A stretch of 38,893 nt of DNA from Chersky-806 sp036502405 (GCA_036502405.1 DASXYP010000005.1:1-38893), one strand, 5' to 3'. Counted from the first letter of the stretch, positions 1-8,384 are shown. Numbers and translations: made by a program. The notes: generated by a model not told the origin, from the sequence alone.

Positions 1-870
1 GGGACGAGCTCACGCATCGAGAACTACCTCGGGTTCCCCGAGGGCGTCTCGGGCAACGAGCTGACGAACCTCGCGATGACGCAGGCGCTGAAGTTCGGCG
101 TGCGCCTCACCACGCCGTGCGAGGTCGTCGGGCTCAAGGAGGTGGCCGGCCACCTGACCGTGTTCCTCTCCGACGGCACCGAGCTCGCGGGCCGGGCGGT
201 CGTCGTGGCGACCGGCGCGCACTATCGCCGGCTGCGGATCCCGCGCCTCGAGGAATTCGAGGGCCGCGGCGTCTACTACGCGGCCACCGAGGTGGAGGCG
301 CGCCTCGTCGGGGACGCGCCGGTCGTGGTCGTCGGCGGCGGCAACTCGGCCGGGCAGGCCGCGATCTTTCTCGCCCAGGCGAGTCCCGTCACCCTCCTGC
401 TCCGGGGCCAGGACCTGGGCAAGTCCATGTCGAGCTATCTCGCGGACCGCATCGCGGCACACCCGCGCATCACCATCCGCACCGGCAGCGAGTGCGTCGA
501 GCTGCACGGCCATCCGGTGCTCGACCGCATCACCGTGACGGGGCGGGACGGCAACACCGAGATCGACGCGGTGGGTTTGTTCTCGTTCATCGGGGCCGAC
601 CCGGGCAGCGGCTGGCTCGCCGGCCAGGTCGTCACCGACGCGGGCGGCTTCCTCTGTACGGACCGGTCGCTCAACCCGGACGACCTGAGCGAGGTCTGGA
701 CGGTGCTCGGCCGCGCGCCCTTGCCGTTCGAGACCAGCCAACCGGGGCTCTTCGCGGTGGGCGACGTGCGCAGCGGCTCGGTCAAGCGCGTCGCTTCCGC
801 GGTCGGCGAGGGCTCCGCGGCGATCCGCTCGGTCCACGAGCACCTGTCCTTCACGGCCGATCCGGCCTGA
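1..870 (+). CDS. Thioredoxin-reductase-like FAD/NAD(P) oxidoreductase, 5' end missing
   Basis: The reading frame is already open at base 1, with codons resembling the SSRIENYLGFP segment of thioredoxin reductases, so the N-terminal FAD motif lies outside the window. A second dinucleotide motif GGGNSAG is encoded near 331-351, and the C-terminal FAD segment LFAVGDVRSGSVKRV near 750-795. Where low-Mr thioredoxin reductases carry the redox CxxC after GRGV, this protein reads YYAATE (about 274-291), so it lacks the disulfide. That form occurs in thioredoxin-reductase-like proteins fused to regulatory or cyclic-nucleotide-binding domains (from memory). It is probably a soluble flavoprotein reductase or sensor rather than a true thioredoxin reductase. 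A 20-nt gap separates it from the molybdoenzyme gene, suggesting one operon. Fold is confident, substrate unknown. Confidence 0.85.
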   Translation, partial: GTSSRIENYLGFPEGVSGNELTNLAMTQALKFGVRLTTPCEVVGLKEVAGHLTVFLSDGTELAGRAVVVATGAHYRRLRIPRLEEFEGRGVYYAATEVEARLVGDAPVVVVGGGNSAGQAAIFLAQASPVTLLLRGQDLGKSMSSYLADRIAAHPRITIRTGSECVELHGHPVLDRITVTGRDGNTEIDAVGLFSFIGADPGSGWLAGQVVTDAGGFLCTDRSLNPDDLSEVWTVLGRAPLPFETSQPGLFAVGDVRSGSVKRVASAVGEGSAAIRSVHEHLSFTADPA

Positions 871-890
871 TCCGAACGAGGAGGCCGCGC

Positions 891-1502
891 ATGGTGGGGT
901 TCACGAGAGGGTTCACCGGGCGAGGGAAGAAGAACCGCGACCCGCGCCTGCCGCCCGGCCAGTACGACACCGGCAAGCGGTGGCCGGTCCTGACCGCGGA
1001 GGCGACGCCGAAGCTCGACCTCGCGACGTGGACGTTCACCGTCGACGGCCTGGTCGACCGGCCGACCACCTGGACCTGGGAGGAGATCCACGCACTCGCA
1101 CCGTCGACCTACTCCGGCGACATCCACTGCGTGACGACGTGGTCCAAGCTCGGCATGGAGTTCACCGGGGTCTCGGTCGACACGCTGCTCGAGCTCGCGG
1201 GCCTGCAACCGAGCGCGAGCTTCGTCCTCGCGCGCTCGCACACCGGCTACACCACGAACCTCCCGCTCGCCGACGTCACCGGAGGGAAGGCCTGGGTCGC
1301 GTTCACCGCCGACGGCGAGCCGCTCGCCCGGGAGCACGGCGGCCCGGCCCGGCTGCTCGTGCCGCACCTCTACTTCTGGAAGAGCGCGAAGTGGGTCTCC
1401 GGCCTCCAGCTCCTCGACCACGACGAGCCGGGCTTCTGGGAGCGCAACGGGTACCACGACCGCGGCGACCCGTGGCTCGAGCAGCGGTACCAGGGCGACT
1501 GA
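891..1502 (+). CDS. Sulfite-oxidase-like molybdopterin-dependent oxidoreductase
   Basis: This 203-residue protein is the oxidoreductase molybdopterin-binding (sulfite oxidase/YedY) fold without the C-terminal dimerisation domain of eukaryotic sulfite oxidase. Residues 72-85 (STYSGDIHCVTTWS) contain Cys80, the expected molybdenum-ligating cysteine. HLYFWKSAKWVSGL (159-172) is the conserved cofactor-binding C-terminal stretch. No signal peptide is visible, so it should be cytoplasmic, unlike periplasmic YedY. The ATG is preceded by a GAGGAGG ribosome site around 878-884. The next gene starts 4 nt after its stop and encodes a flavin/NAD(P)H reductase that could feed electrons to it; this pairing is familiar in actinobacteria. 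Substrate is unknown; sulfite, sulfoxides or small nitrogen oxides are possible. Confidence 0.9.
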   Translation: MVGFTRGFTGRGKKNRDPRLPPGQYDTGKRWPVLTAEATPKLDLATWTFTVDGLVDRPTTWTWEEIHALAPSTYSGDIHCVTTWSKLGMEFTGVSVDTLLELAGLQPSASFVLARSHTGYTTNLPLADVTGGKAWVAFTADGEPLAREHGGPARLLVPHLYFWKSAKWVSGLQLLDHDEPGFWERNGYHDRGDPWLEQRYQGD

Positions 1503-1506
1503 TCCC

Positions 1507-2283
1507 TTGACGACGGGCATCGAGGAGCCGGCCGCGCCCGACGCGTTCGACCGGCCCGACACGCCGGACGGCCGGGACGCGCTGCACGGCCCGATCCGCT
1601 GGCAGCAGGCGACGGTCGTGGACATCGTCGACGAGACGCCGACCGCGAAGACGTTCCGGCTCGCGCTCGCACGTCAGACGCCGCACCTCGCGGGCCAGCA
1701 CTTCGTCGTCCGCCTCACCGCCCCGGACGGCTACCAGGCGTCGCGCTCGTACTCGGTCGCGTCGGCGCCCGGCGACCCGGGGGTGATCGAGCTGACCGTC
1801 GAGCGGCTCGAAGACGGCGAGATCTCGTCGTTCCTCCACGACGTCGTCGTGCCTGGCGACGCGCTCGAGGTCCGCGGGCCGATCGGCCGCTGGTTCGTGT
1901 GGGAGGGCGAGACCCGCGCGCTGCTGCTGGGTGGCGGCTCGGGCATCGTGCCGCTCATGGCGATGCTGCGGCTCGCTCGCGCCCGAGGCACGTCGGACCA
2001 GGTGCGGTTGGTGCAGTCCGTCCGCCTCCCGGGCGACCTCTACTACCGCGACGAGCTGGCGGGCCCGGAGACGACGGTCGTCTACACGCGGGTCGCACCG
2101 CCGGGGTCGACCCGCCCCGCCGGTCACCTCGCCGCGGCCGACCTCCGGCCCGCGATCCTGCCCGACGCGACCGCGTACGTGTGCGGGTCCGCGGCGTTCT
2201 GCGACGCCGCGACCGGGCTGCTCACCGACCTCGACTTCCCGGTCGACCGGATCCGGGTCGAGCGCTTCGGCGCCACCGGCTGA
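1507..2283 (+). CDS. Ferredoxin-NADP reductase-like FAD/NAD(P) oxidoreductase
   Basis: This 258-residue protein has a TTG start 4 nt downstream of the molybdoenzyme stop. It has the FNR-family two-domain layout: a FAD beta-barrel with RSYS (80-83, the RxYS flavin motif) followed by an NAD(P)-binding domain with GGGSGI (142-147) and CGS (226-228). There is no 2Fe-2S domain, so electrons must leave through a partner. The obvious partner is the adjacent molybdopterin enzyme, and I infer the two form an NAD(P)H-linked reductase or dehydrogenase module. The first 30 residues are Pro/Asp-rich and probably disordered; an internal start cannot be excluded. The family is clear, the electron partner is inferred. 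Confidence 0.9.
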   Translation: MTTGIEEPAAPDAFDRPDTPDGRDALHGPIRWQQATVVDIVDETPTAKTFRLALARQTPHLAGQHFVVRLTAPDGYQASRSYSVASAPGDPGVIELTVERLEDGEISSFLHDVVVPGDALEVRGPIGRWFVWEGETRALLLGGGSGIVPLMAMLRLARARGTSDQVRLVQSVRLPGDLYYRDELAGPETTVVYTRVAPPGSTRPAGHLAAADLRPAILPDATAYVCGSAAFCDAATGLLTDLDFPVDRIRVERFGATG

Positions 2284-2292
2284 CCGCAGCCG
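2277..2292. terminator. Short hairpin over the FNR-like stop codon
   Basis: CGGCTG-ACCG-CAGCCG is a perfect 6-bp stem with a 4-nt loop. It contains the TGA of the preceding gene and is followed by a pyrimidine run (ttctccaccctcttctc). It is a plausible Rho-independent terminator of the redox operon, though it lacks a real U tract. Confidence 0.45.
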
Positions 2293-2341
2293 TTCTCCAC
2301 CCTCTTCTCGGCACGCTCGGCGCGAACGCGGCGGCGAGCGA

Positions 2342-2749
2342 TCAGCTCGAGCGTCTCCGCGGACGGGCGGCGGCGATCGCACCGAGCACGCCGATCCCGA
2401 CCCCGGCGGCGGCCCCGCCGAGGCCGCGCCGCTTCTGCTGGTCGCTCATGCGGTCGAGGTTCGCGAGACCGCCGACGAAGTCCGCCGCGTCCGCACCGGC
2501 CGACGCGAGGAACCACCCCGCGACCGTCGGCGACCCACGCAGGCCACCCCAGAGGAGGAGCCCGCCGACCAGCGCGTCGCGGTAGCCCATCGAGCGCAGG
2601 AGCAGGCTCGCGGTCGGGCCGCTGTCCTCGTCGTCGCCCCAGAGCCGGTTCGCGGCCTCGGGCGCGACCAGGAACGACACCCCCGACGCGAGCCGGATCG
2701 TGCCGGCCACCACCGCGAGCCGGTTCGCCCGACCGCCGCCGAATGCCAT
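2342..2749 (-). CDS. Small hydrophobic protein of unknown function
   Basis: A 135-residue protein starting at an ATG with a strong GGAGGGG ribosome site at 2757-2763 (minus strand). A longer in-frame upstream extension is possible, but it lacks such a site. It has an N-terminal hydrophobic segment (about residues 10-30), a second Gly/Leu-rich one (about 60-85) and a C-terminal Ala/Gly-rich one ending in an Arg cluster, so 2-4 membrane spans are likely. I do not recognise the family with certainty. It is transcribed towards the redox operon and away from the desaturase gene, with about 135 bp between the two divergent starts. Confidence 0.7.
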   Translation of the reverse strand: MAFGGGRANRLAVVAGTIRLASGVSFLVAPEAANRLWGDDEDSGPTASLLLRSMGYRDALVGGLLLWGGLRGSPTVAGWFLASAGADAADFVGGLANLDRMSDQQKRRGLGGAAAGVGIGVLGAIAAARPRRRSS

Positions 2750-2884
2750 CGTTGGTCCCCTCCGTCGTGATCCCGCTGCCTCTGTCACAATCTCGCACGT
2801 CCGGAGACCGACGAGGACCTCCGTCTGTGCCGGATCCGTCGTACCACGACGAGATCGCAACAGACGGCGGGGGGAGGTGACCGC

Positions 2885-3997
2885 ATGGATGCCACGGTGG
2901 CGGCGGTGCCCGTCTACTTCGGGACGATGGAGGCGGAGCGCCGGTACCTCTCCCGGCGCGCCGGGCGCGAGGGCCCGTCGGCGGCGGACTACGAGCGGCG
3001 CGACACGATCACGAGCCTGACGATGGGCGTGGCGAGCCTCGTCGCGCCGATGGTCATGCCGAAGCTGCTCGCCCCGTTCACGCCGGGCAAGGGCCGCTAC
3101 GGAAAGGCGCTGGTCGCCGGCGCGCTCGGCGCGGTCGCGGTGACGGTCGCGGCCGACCGGATCGCGCGACGGACCGAGACCGAGCCGCCGCGCGACGAGC
3201 CGGCCGGGAACCGGACCCGCCGGCGGCGCATCGCGCGCGCGGCGCGCAAGGTCGCATCGGTCGGCGGGGTCGCGTCCGTCGTCGCGGGCGGCACCGCGAT
3301 CACCACGACGTGGGCGTCGTTGGCCTCACCCGACCGGATGTGGGAGCACCGCGTGGTGCGTGACCTCGGCCGCGGTCCGCTCGCGCTCGCGGCCGCGGTG
3401 TTCGGCTGGGACTTCGTCTACTACTGGAACCACCGCTTCATGCACGAGAGCCGCTACATGTGGGCGATCCACGTCGTGCACCACTCGAGCGAGCGCTACA
3501 ACCTCTCGACTGCGCTCCGCCAGCCCGTGGCCGACGCGTTCGGCACGTTCGCCCCCTACGGGCTGCTGTGCCTGGTCGGCATCCGGCCCGAGCTCGTGCT
3601 CCAGGCGCGCGGCATCAACCTGCTGTACCAGTACTGGATCCACACCGACACGATCCGCCGGCTCGGCCCGTTCGAGTCGGTGCTCAACACGCCGTCGCAC
3701 CACCGCGTCCACCACGGGACCAACCCCGAGTACCTGGACCGCAACCACGGCAGCATCCTGATCGTGTGGGACCGGCTGTTCGGCACGTTCGAGCGCGAGC
3801 GCGAGCGGGTCGTGTACGGGCTCACCAAGAACATCAACACGTTCGTGCCCACACGGGTCATCGCCCACGAGCACGCGGACATGCTGCGCGACGTCGGGCG
3901 GTCCACGACGTGGCGTGAGCGCCTCTCGTTCGTCGTGCGCGGCCCGGGGTGGGCGTACCGGCGCCACGCCGAGCTCGCCGCGGACCGGGCCGCCTGA
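2885..3997 (+). CDS. Sterol desaturase/fatty acid hydroxylase family protein
   Basis: A 370-residue membrane-bound di-iron oxygenase. The three histidine boxes are HRFMH (183-187), HVVHH (196-200) and HHRVHH (272-277), with further His at 253 and 288, as in the fatty acid hydroxylase superfamily. Hydrophobic segments lie around residues 45-65, 75-92, 120-145 and 163-180. It should hydroxylate or desaturate a lipid in the cytoplasmic membrane. The N-terminal 150 residues precede the usual catalytic core and include a charged linker (about 92-122), longer than typical. A GGGAGGTGA ribosome site ends 4 nt before the ATG, which fixes the start. It ends convergently with the next gene inside a shared hairpin. 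Lipid substrate unknown. Confidence 0.9.
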   Translation: MDATVAAVPVYFGTMEAERRYLSRRAGREGPSAADYERRDTITSLTMGVASLVAPMVMPKLLAPFTPGKGRYGKALVAGALGAVAVTVAADRIARRTETEPPRDEPAGNRTRRRRIARAARKVASVGGVASVVAGGTAITTTWASLASPDRMWEHRVVRDLGRGPLALAAAVFGWDFVYYWNHRFMHESRYMWAIHVVHHSSERYNLSTALRQPVADAFGTFAPYGLLCLVGIRPELVLQARGINLLYQYWIHTDTIRRLGPFESVLNTPSHHRVHHGTNPEYLDRNHGSILIVWDRLFGTFERERERVVYGLTKNINTFVPTRVIAHEHADMLRDVGRSTTWRERLSFVVRGPGWAYRRHAELAADRAA

Positions 3998-4027
3998 CCG
4001 CGCCGTTCTCTCCCCGCGGCGCGGTCA
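3995..4027. terminator. Bidirectional hairpin formed by two convergent gene ends
   Basis: TGACCGCGCCG (3995-4005) and CGGCGCGGTCA (4017-4027) form a perfect 11-bp stem with an 11-nt loop. The first three bases of the left arm are the TGA of the desaturase gene. The last three of the right arm, read on the minus strand, are the TGA of the reductase-like gene. It can act as a terminator in both directions. Confidence 0.65.
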
Positions 4028-5101
4028 CCGGAGGCGCAGCTGTGCGGCCCCGGAGATCGGCGGGAGGTCCAGGGGGCTGAGAGGCCCGGCCGGTGACTCG
4101 CAGACCGCGGGGATCGCGTTGACGATCCGGTTGGCCGCGGTGGCGTTGCCGCCGCCCGCGGCACCGGGCTCGCCCGCTTCGGTCCCGTGGACGGACACGG
4201 TGAGGTTCGGGTGGCCCGAGAGCTGCACCCGGTGCTCGCCACCGGGCGACCCGGACCGGGGCCAGTCGGGCGCGCAATTGTCGTCGATGCGCGTGACGTG
4301 CTCGACGACGAGCAGCGGGTGACCGGCGACGACGCCGACGACCTCGAACCGGAACGCACCCTGGGTCCCCGCCGCGAACGTGCCCATGCCGGGAACCTCG
4401 ATCGTGCGCTCCAGCGGGCGCCGCTCGACCGTCGTGGTGATCTCCTCGACGTCCACCCCGAGCAGGTCGCCCAGGATGCGGAGCATCGGCGCCCACACCA
4501 ACTGCAGCGAGAAGTCGAGGAGCATCAGCGGCAGCTCGTCCATCGGGCCGCCGAAACCGATGACCTCGCGCACGACGTCGGGCTGGTCGTAGAGCGCGTA
4601 ATTGAAGAGCTCCTGCGCCCGGATCTCGGTGATGCCGGCACCCACGCCGCTCACCAGCGCCGGCAGGATGTCGAGCGCCCAGCCGGGATCGATGCCCGAG
4701 ACGAACACCGACGCGTCGCCCTCCTCACACGCGGCTCCGACGACGTCGAGCAGCTCGGGCGGCGCGCTGGGCGGGTGGAGGAGCGGGTAGAAGGACGTCG
4801 ACACGACGTTCGCGCCGGCGTGCAAGCAGGCGACGAGGTCGGCGAGCGCCGCGTCCGGTCGCGTGTCCGCGGTCGCGGTGTAGACGACCGCGTCGACGTC
4901 ACCGGCGAGCACCGCCGCCGCGTCGTCCGTCGCGGCCACACCGAGCGGCTCGATGCCGGCGAGCTCCCCCGCGTCGCGACCGACCTTCGCGGCCGACGAG
5001 ACGATGACCCCGGCCAGCTCGAGATCCCGGTGCGCGGCGATCGCCCGCAGCGCCGGCCGCCCGACGTTGCCCGTCCCCCACAGCACCACCCGATGCGCCA
5101 T
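4025..5101 (-). CDS. Dihydrodipicolinate reductase-like NAD(P)-binding protein
   Basis: A 358-residue protein opening with a Rossmann motif GTGNVG (residues 9-14) after MAHRVVLW. It resembles the group annotated as dihydrodipicolinate reductase-like or 2,4-diaminopentanoate dehydrogenase-like, whose members are about 340-360 residues. The length, the TATADTRPDA segment (about 75-84) and the absence of DapB-specific signatures argue against lysine-pathway DapB. It probably acts on an amine or imine substrate. The ATG lies 7 nt after TAGCGT (5114-5109, minus strand) with no ribosome site, so the transcript is probably leaderless. It is divergent from bioB across 94 bp. Confidence 0.8.
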   Translation of the reverse strand: MAHRVVLWGTGNVGRPALRAIAAHRDLELAGVIVSSAAKVGRDAGELAGIEPLGVAATDDAAAVLAGDVDAVVYTATADTRPDAALADLVACLHAGANVVSTSFYPLLHPPSAPPELLDVVGAACEEGDASVFVSGIDPGWALDILPALVSGVGAGITEIRAQELFNYALYDQPDVVREVIGFGGPMDELPLMLLDFSLQLVWAPMLRILGDLLGVDVEEITTTVERRPLERTIEVPGMGTFAAGTQGAFRFEVVGVVAGHPLLVVEHVTRIDDNCAPDWPRSGSPGGEHRVQLSGHPNLTVSVHGTEAGEPGAAGGGNATAANRIVNAIPAVCESPAGPLSPLDLPPISGAAQLRLR

Positions 5102-5108
5102 CGGGTCG

Positions 5109-5114
5109 ACGCTA
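5109..5114 (-). promoter_or_regulatory. -10 hexamer TAGCGT of the reductase-like gene
   Basis: TAGCGT on the minus strand ends 7 nt before the ATG at 5101, the spacing expected for a leaderless transcript. It is nested in the self-complementary CGCTAGCG. No clear -35 element is visible. Confidence 0.45.
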
Positions 5115-5195
5115 GCGGTGGTCCCGGGATCGGCGGCCGGATCGGCGCCGGACCGGAAGCGGCCCGGACCAGCCGGGCGTGCGAGAATCGCCCGC

Positions 5196-6263
5196 ATGCC
5201 TGATCTCCTGCGGACGGTCTCGGATCACGCGCTCGACCGGAACCCCCCGACCCGCGACGAGGCGCTGGCCGTGCTCGCGCTCGACGACGACGACGTGCTC
5301 GACGTCGTGGCCGCCGCGTTCCGGGTCCGCCGGAAGTACTTCGGCCGTCGGGTGAAGATGAACTTCCTGGTCAACGTCCGCTCCGGTCTGTGCCCCGAGG
5401 ACTGCAGCTACTGCTCGCAACGGCGCGGGTCGGCGAGCGAGATCCTGAAGTACCGCCTGCTCGAGCCGGACGTCGTGCTCGAGGCCGCGGGCCGCGCGGT
5501 CGGGGCCGGCGCGCGCCGGATCTGCCTCGTCGGCAGCGGGCGGGGCCCGAGCGACGCGGACGTCGGGCACCTCGCCGAGACGGCCACGCGGCTGCGCACC
5601 GAATATCCCGAGCTCGAGATCTGCGTGAGCATGGGTCTGCTCGCGGACGGTCAGGGCGAGCGGCTCCACGACGCCGGCGTGTTCGCCTACAACCACAACC
5701 TCAACACGAGCGAAGCGCGCTACGACGACATCTGCTCCACGCACACCTACGAGGACCGGGTCACGACGGTCTCCGGCGCGCACGCCGCGGGTCTCTCACC
5801 CTGTTCCGGCGCGATCTTCGGCATGGGTGAATCGGACGACGACATCGTCGACCTCGCGCAGTCACTGCGCGCGCTCGACCCGGCGTCGGTGCCGGTGAAC
5901 TTCCTCATCCCGTTCGACGGCACGCCGCTCGCCGGCCGGCACGAGCTCACGCCCGAGCGCTGCCTCAAGATCCTGGCGCTGTACCGCTTCTTCTTCCCGG
6001 ACGTCGAGGTGCGCATCGCCGGCGGGCGCGAGATCCACCTCGGCGCGCTGCAACCGCTCGCGCTGTACGTCGCCAACTCGATCTTCGTGGGCGACTACCT
6101 CACGAGCGAGGGACAGGCCGGCGAGGCCGACCGCCGGATGATCGCCGACGCGGGCTTCGTCATCGAGGGAGCCGACGCGGACGGCGGCGACCGGACCGAG
6201 CTCGCGACCAGGGTCGAGCTCCGGCGCCGCGGGCCCGGCAGCACCCTGCCGGCGAACGCTTGA
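5196..6263 (+). CDS. bioB: Biotin synthase
   Basis: A 355-residue radical-SAM enzyme that inserts sulfur into dethiobiotin, the last step of biotin synthesis. The radical cluster motif CPEDCSYC places Cys at 66, 70 and 73. The downstream segments GARRICLVGSGRGPSD, EICVSMGLL, YNHNLNT and SPCSGAIFGMGE match BioB, including the cysteines expected around the auxiliary 2Fe-2S cluster. The C-terminal GALQPLALYVANSIFVGDYL is also typical. A longer upstream frame exists, but homology starts at this ATG, which follows a GAGAAT hexamer by 7 nt. No bioA, bioD or bioF is in the window. The downstream MFS gene begins 18 nt after the stop. Confidence 0.96.
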   Translation: MPDLLRTVSDHALDRNPPTRDEALAVLALDDDDVLDVVAAAFRVRRKYFGRRVKMNFLVNVRSGLCPEDCSYCSQRRGSASEILKYRLLEPDVVLEAAGRAVGAGARRICLVGSGRGPSDADVGHLAETATRLRTEYPELEICVSMGLLADGQGERLHDAGVFAYNHNLNTSEARYDDICSTHTYEDRVTTVSGAHAAGLSPCSGAIFGMGESDDDIVDLAQSLRALDPASVPVNFLIPFDGTPLAGRHELTPERCLKILALYRFFFPDVEVRIAGGREIHLGALQPLALYVANSIFVGDYLTSEGQAGEADRRMIADAGFVIEGADADGGDRTELATRVELRRRGPGSTLPANA

Positions 6264-6281
6264 CCGACCGCGGCTGACCCC

Positions 6282-7448
6282 GTGGCCGTCGAGCCCACCA
6301 CCGAAGGGGACGTCGCGCCCGAGCCGACGCTGCGGCCGGTCGCCGGTGCGTTCATCCTGCTCGGCAGCTTCGCCGGAGCCCTTGCGGTCGCGGTGATCGA
6401 CATCAAGCGGACGTTCGGCCTCTCCGACGCGGGCCTGGGGCTCGTGCTCGCGCTGGGCATCCTCCTTGCGGCGGGTGTGAACGCGGTCGGCGGCGCGCTG
6501 ACCGACCGCTGGGGCGCCGGCGTCGCGCTCGCCCGCGCACTGCTGCTCTGGAGCGCGCTGCTGGTCGTCGTGGCCGCCGCCCCGGCGCTCGGTTGGTTCG
6601 CGATCGCGTTCGCGCTCGCGACGGCGGCCGGCGGCTTCGTCGACGTCGTGATGAACGTGGTCGCAGCTGCCGCGCTGTCCCGCCGGCCCGGCCATCTGGT
6701 CCGCTTCCACGGGTTGTTCAACGGCGGCGCCGTCGTCGGCGCGGCGGCCACCGGGATCGCGCTCGAGCTCGGTCTGTCGTGGCGCTGGGTGTGGGTCGGG
6801 ATCGCGGTCCTCGGGTTCGCGGTCGCGCTCCTGAGCCACCGGACCCGGATCCCGAACCCCGCGACCACGGCGCACCCGTCGCTCCTGCGGGCGATCGCCG
6901 GCCTCCGCCATGAGGGCCTCGTCGTGCTCGCGGTCGTGTTCGCCGCCTCCGCGATGGTCGAGGGCGGCATCGCGACCTGGGGCGTCCTCTACCTGCGGGG
7001 CCACCTCGGGCTCGGCGTCATCGCCGGGGTCGGCGCGTACGTCGCCGGCGAGAGCCTCGCGACGACGATGCGCATCGCGGGCGGCCCCGCGGTCGGGCGG
7101 CTCGGCACCCGGCGGGGTGTGGCGTTCGGCGCCGGGATCGCCGCGGGTGGGATCGCGCTCGAGGCGCTCACGTCGGTCCCCGCGGTCGGCGCGATCGGGC
7201 TCGCGCTCGCCTGCGTCGGCATCACCGTCGTGTGGCCGCTCCTGCTCGCGGACGTCAACAACGAGGCCCGGCATCCCGCACTCGCGATCGGCGGCGTGAC
7301 CGCGGCCGGCTACCTCGGGATGGTCGCGGGGCCGCCGATCGTCGGCATCCTCTCGGGCGCGTTCGACCTCACGACCGGGCTCATGGTCCTGGCTGCGACT
7401 GCGCTGTTCGTCTCGCTGACCCCCGCCCACGTCCGCCGCGCCCCCTGA
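6282..7448 (+). CDS. MFS transporter
   Basis: A 388-residue, very hydrophobic protein with about 12 predicted membrane spans and the usual MFS spacing, including a GGALTDRWGAG loop (about residues 67-77) between early helices that fits MFS motif A. A GTG start lies 18 nt downstream of bioB, so the genes are probably co-transcribed. Co-transcription could suggest movement of biotin, a precursor or an unrelated metabolite, but nothing in the sequence fixes the substrate. The closing segment TPAHVRRAP is a short cytoplasmic tail. A large inverted repeat follows the stop. Confidence 0.85.
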   Translation: MAVEPTTEGDVAPEPTLRPVAGAFILLGSFAGALAVAVIDIKRTFGLSDAGLGLVLALGILLAAGVNAVGGALTDRWGAGVALARALLLWSALLVVVAAAPALGWFAIAFALATAAGGFVDVVMNVVAAAALSRRPGHLVRFHGLFNGGAVVGAAATGIALELGLSWRWVWVGIAVLGFAVALLSHRTRIPNPATTAHPSLLRAIAGLRHEGLVVLAVVFAASAMVEGGIATWGVLYLRGHLGLGVIAGVGAYVAGESLATTMRIAGGPAVGRLGTRRGVAFGAGIAAGGIALEALTSVPAVGAIGLALACVGITVVWPLLLADVNNEARHPALAIGGVTAAGYLGMVAGPPIVGILSGAFDLTTGLMVLAATALFVSLTPAHVRRAP

Positions 7449-7475
7449 CCCTCCGCCCGCCCCCTGACGCTCCGC

Positions 7476-7520
7476 CGTTTGTCCGATGACGGGTCACAGT
7501 GACCGAGAATCGGACAAACG
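7476..7520. repeat. Nested palindrome (12-bp outer, 5-6-bp inner arms)
   Basis: CGTTTGTCCGAT (7476-7487) is perfectly repeated in inverse as ATCGGACAAACG (7509-7520). The 21-nt interval contains a second inverted repeat, GGTCAC-A-GTGACC (7492-7504). It lies between the MFS stop and the following SDR start, both on the plus strand. It could terminate the bioB transcript, serve as an operator, or be a dispersed palindromic element. Confidence 0.6.
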
Positions 7521-7570
7521 CAGGGAGGGGTCCGGGCGCACCGGGAGCCGGCTCACGACCGACGCACGCC

Positions 7571-7576
7571 TAGATT
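7571..7576 (+). promoter_or_regulatory. -10 hexamer TAGATT, leaderless SDR gene
   Basis: TAGATT ends exactly 6 nt before the ATG at 7583, and no ribosome site precedes that ATG. This predicts a transcript starting at or next to the start codon. Confidence 0.55.
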
Positions 7577-7582
7577 CCGGGG

Positions 7583-8371
7583 ATGCGGATTCTGGTGACG
7601 GGCGCGGGGCGGGCCATCGGCCGGGCGACCGCGCTCGAGTGCACGAAGCGGGGCCACGACGTGGTCGCGTCCGCCCGGGACGTCACCCTGCTCGACGACC
7701 TCGACGTCGCGCAGCGGCTGACCCTCGACGTGACCGACGACGCGTCGGTGGGTGCCGCGATCGACGCGGCCGGCGAGCTCGACGCGGTCGTGAACAACGC
7801 GGCGCTCCAGAGCCGCGGCCCGATCGAGGGCTACCCGATGGACCAGCTGCAGGCCATCGTCGACACGAACACGTACGGGCCGGTGCGCGTCGCGCAGGCG
7901 CTCATCCCGTCATGGCGCGAACGGGGTTCGGGGATCTTCGTGAACGTCAGCTCGATCCAGGGCCAGGTGTCGACGCCGCTCGAGGGTGCGTACGCGGCGT
8001 CGAAGTTCGCGCTCGAGGCGATCTCCGAGACCATGAAGTACGAGCTCGGGCACTTCGGGATCCGGGTCGTGATCATCCAGCCCGGCTACATCGCCCCCGG
8101 GATGAAGCGCGGCGCGCAGCACCCGGGCCCCGAGGTCTACGCACCACTGATCGAGCAGTGGGAGGGGACGGACTCGAAGGTGACCGGGCCCGGTGGGCGG
8201 CCCGGGCCCGAGATCGTCGCCCACGCGATCGCGGACGCGATCGAGGACCCGGACCCGCCGCTGCGGGTGCCGGTCGGTGCCGACGCGGAGATGGTGCTCG
8301 GCGCGCGCCGCCAGCTCGACGACGCCGCGTTCGAGGCCGCGATGCGCGCGACGCTCGACCTGCGGTGGTGA
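7583..8371 (+). CDS. Short-chain dehydrogenase/reductase
   Basis: A 262-residue classical SDR. It has the cofactor motif TGAGRAIG (6-13), NNAA (71-74) and the catalytic set Ser124 with Tyr137 and Lys141 (YAASK), i.e. S-x12-Y-x3-K. It should reduce a carbonyl or oxidise an alcohol with NAD(P)(H). Within SDRs the flow resembles the 17-beta-hydroxysteroid/retinol-type group, but the substrate cannot be read from the sequence. The first codons overlap no upstream gene, and transcription appears leaderless. It converges with the small acetyltransferase gene, 13 nt apart. Confidence 0.9.
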   Translation: MRILVTGAGRAIGRATALECTKRGHDVVASARDVTLLDDLDVAQRLTLDVTDDASVGAAIDAAGELDAVVNNAALQSRGPIEGYPMDQLQAIVDTNTYGPVRVAQALIPSWRERGSGIFVNVSSIQGQVSTPLEGAYAASKFALEAISETMKYELGHFGIRVVIIQPGYIAPGMKRGAQHPGPEVYAPLIEQWEGTDSKVTGPGGRPGPEIVAHAIADAIEDPDPPLRVPVGADAEMVLGARRQLDDAAFEAAMRATLDLRW

Positions 8372-8384
8372 GCGTCCGCTCGCG

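Noticed and set aside
8370..8381. GAGCG-TC-CGCTC repeat between the SDR and GNAT stops
   Set aside because: A 2-nt loop is too tight for a stable hairpin of that length, and the repeat is expected by chance in this base composition.
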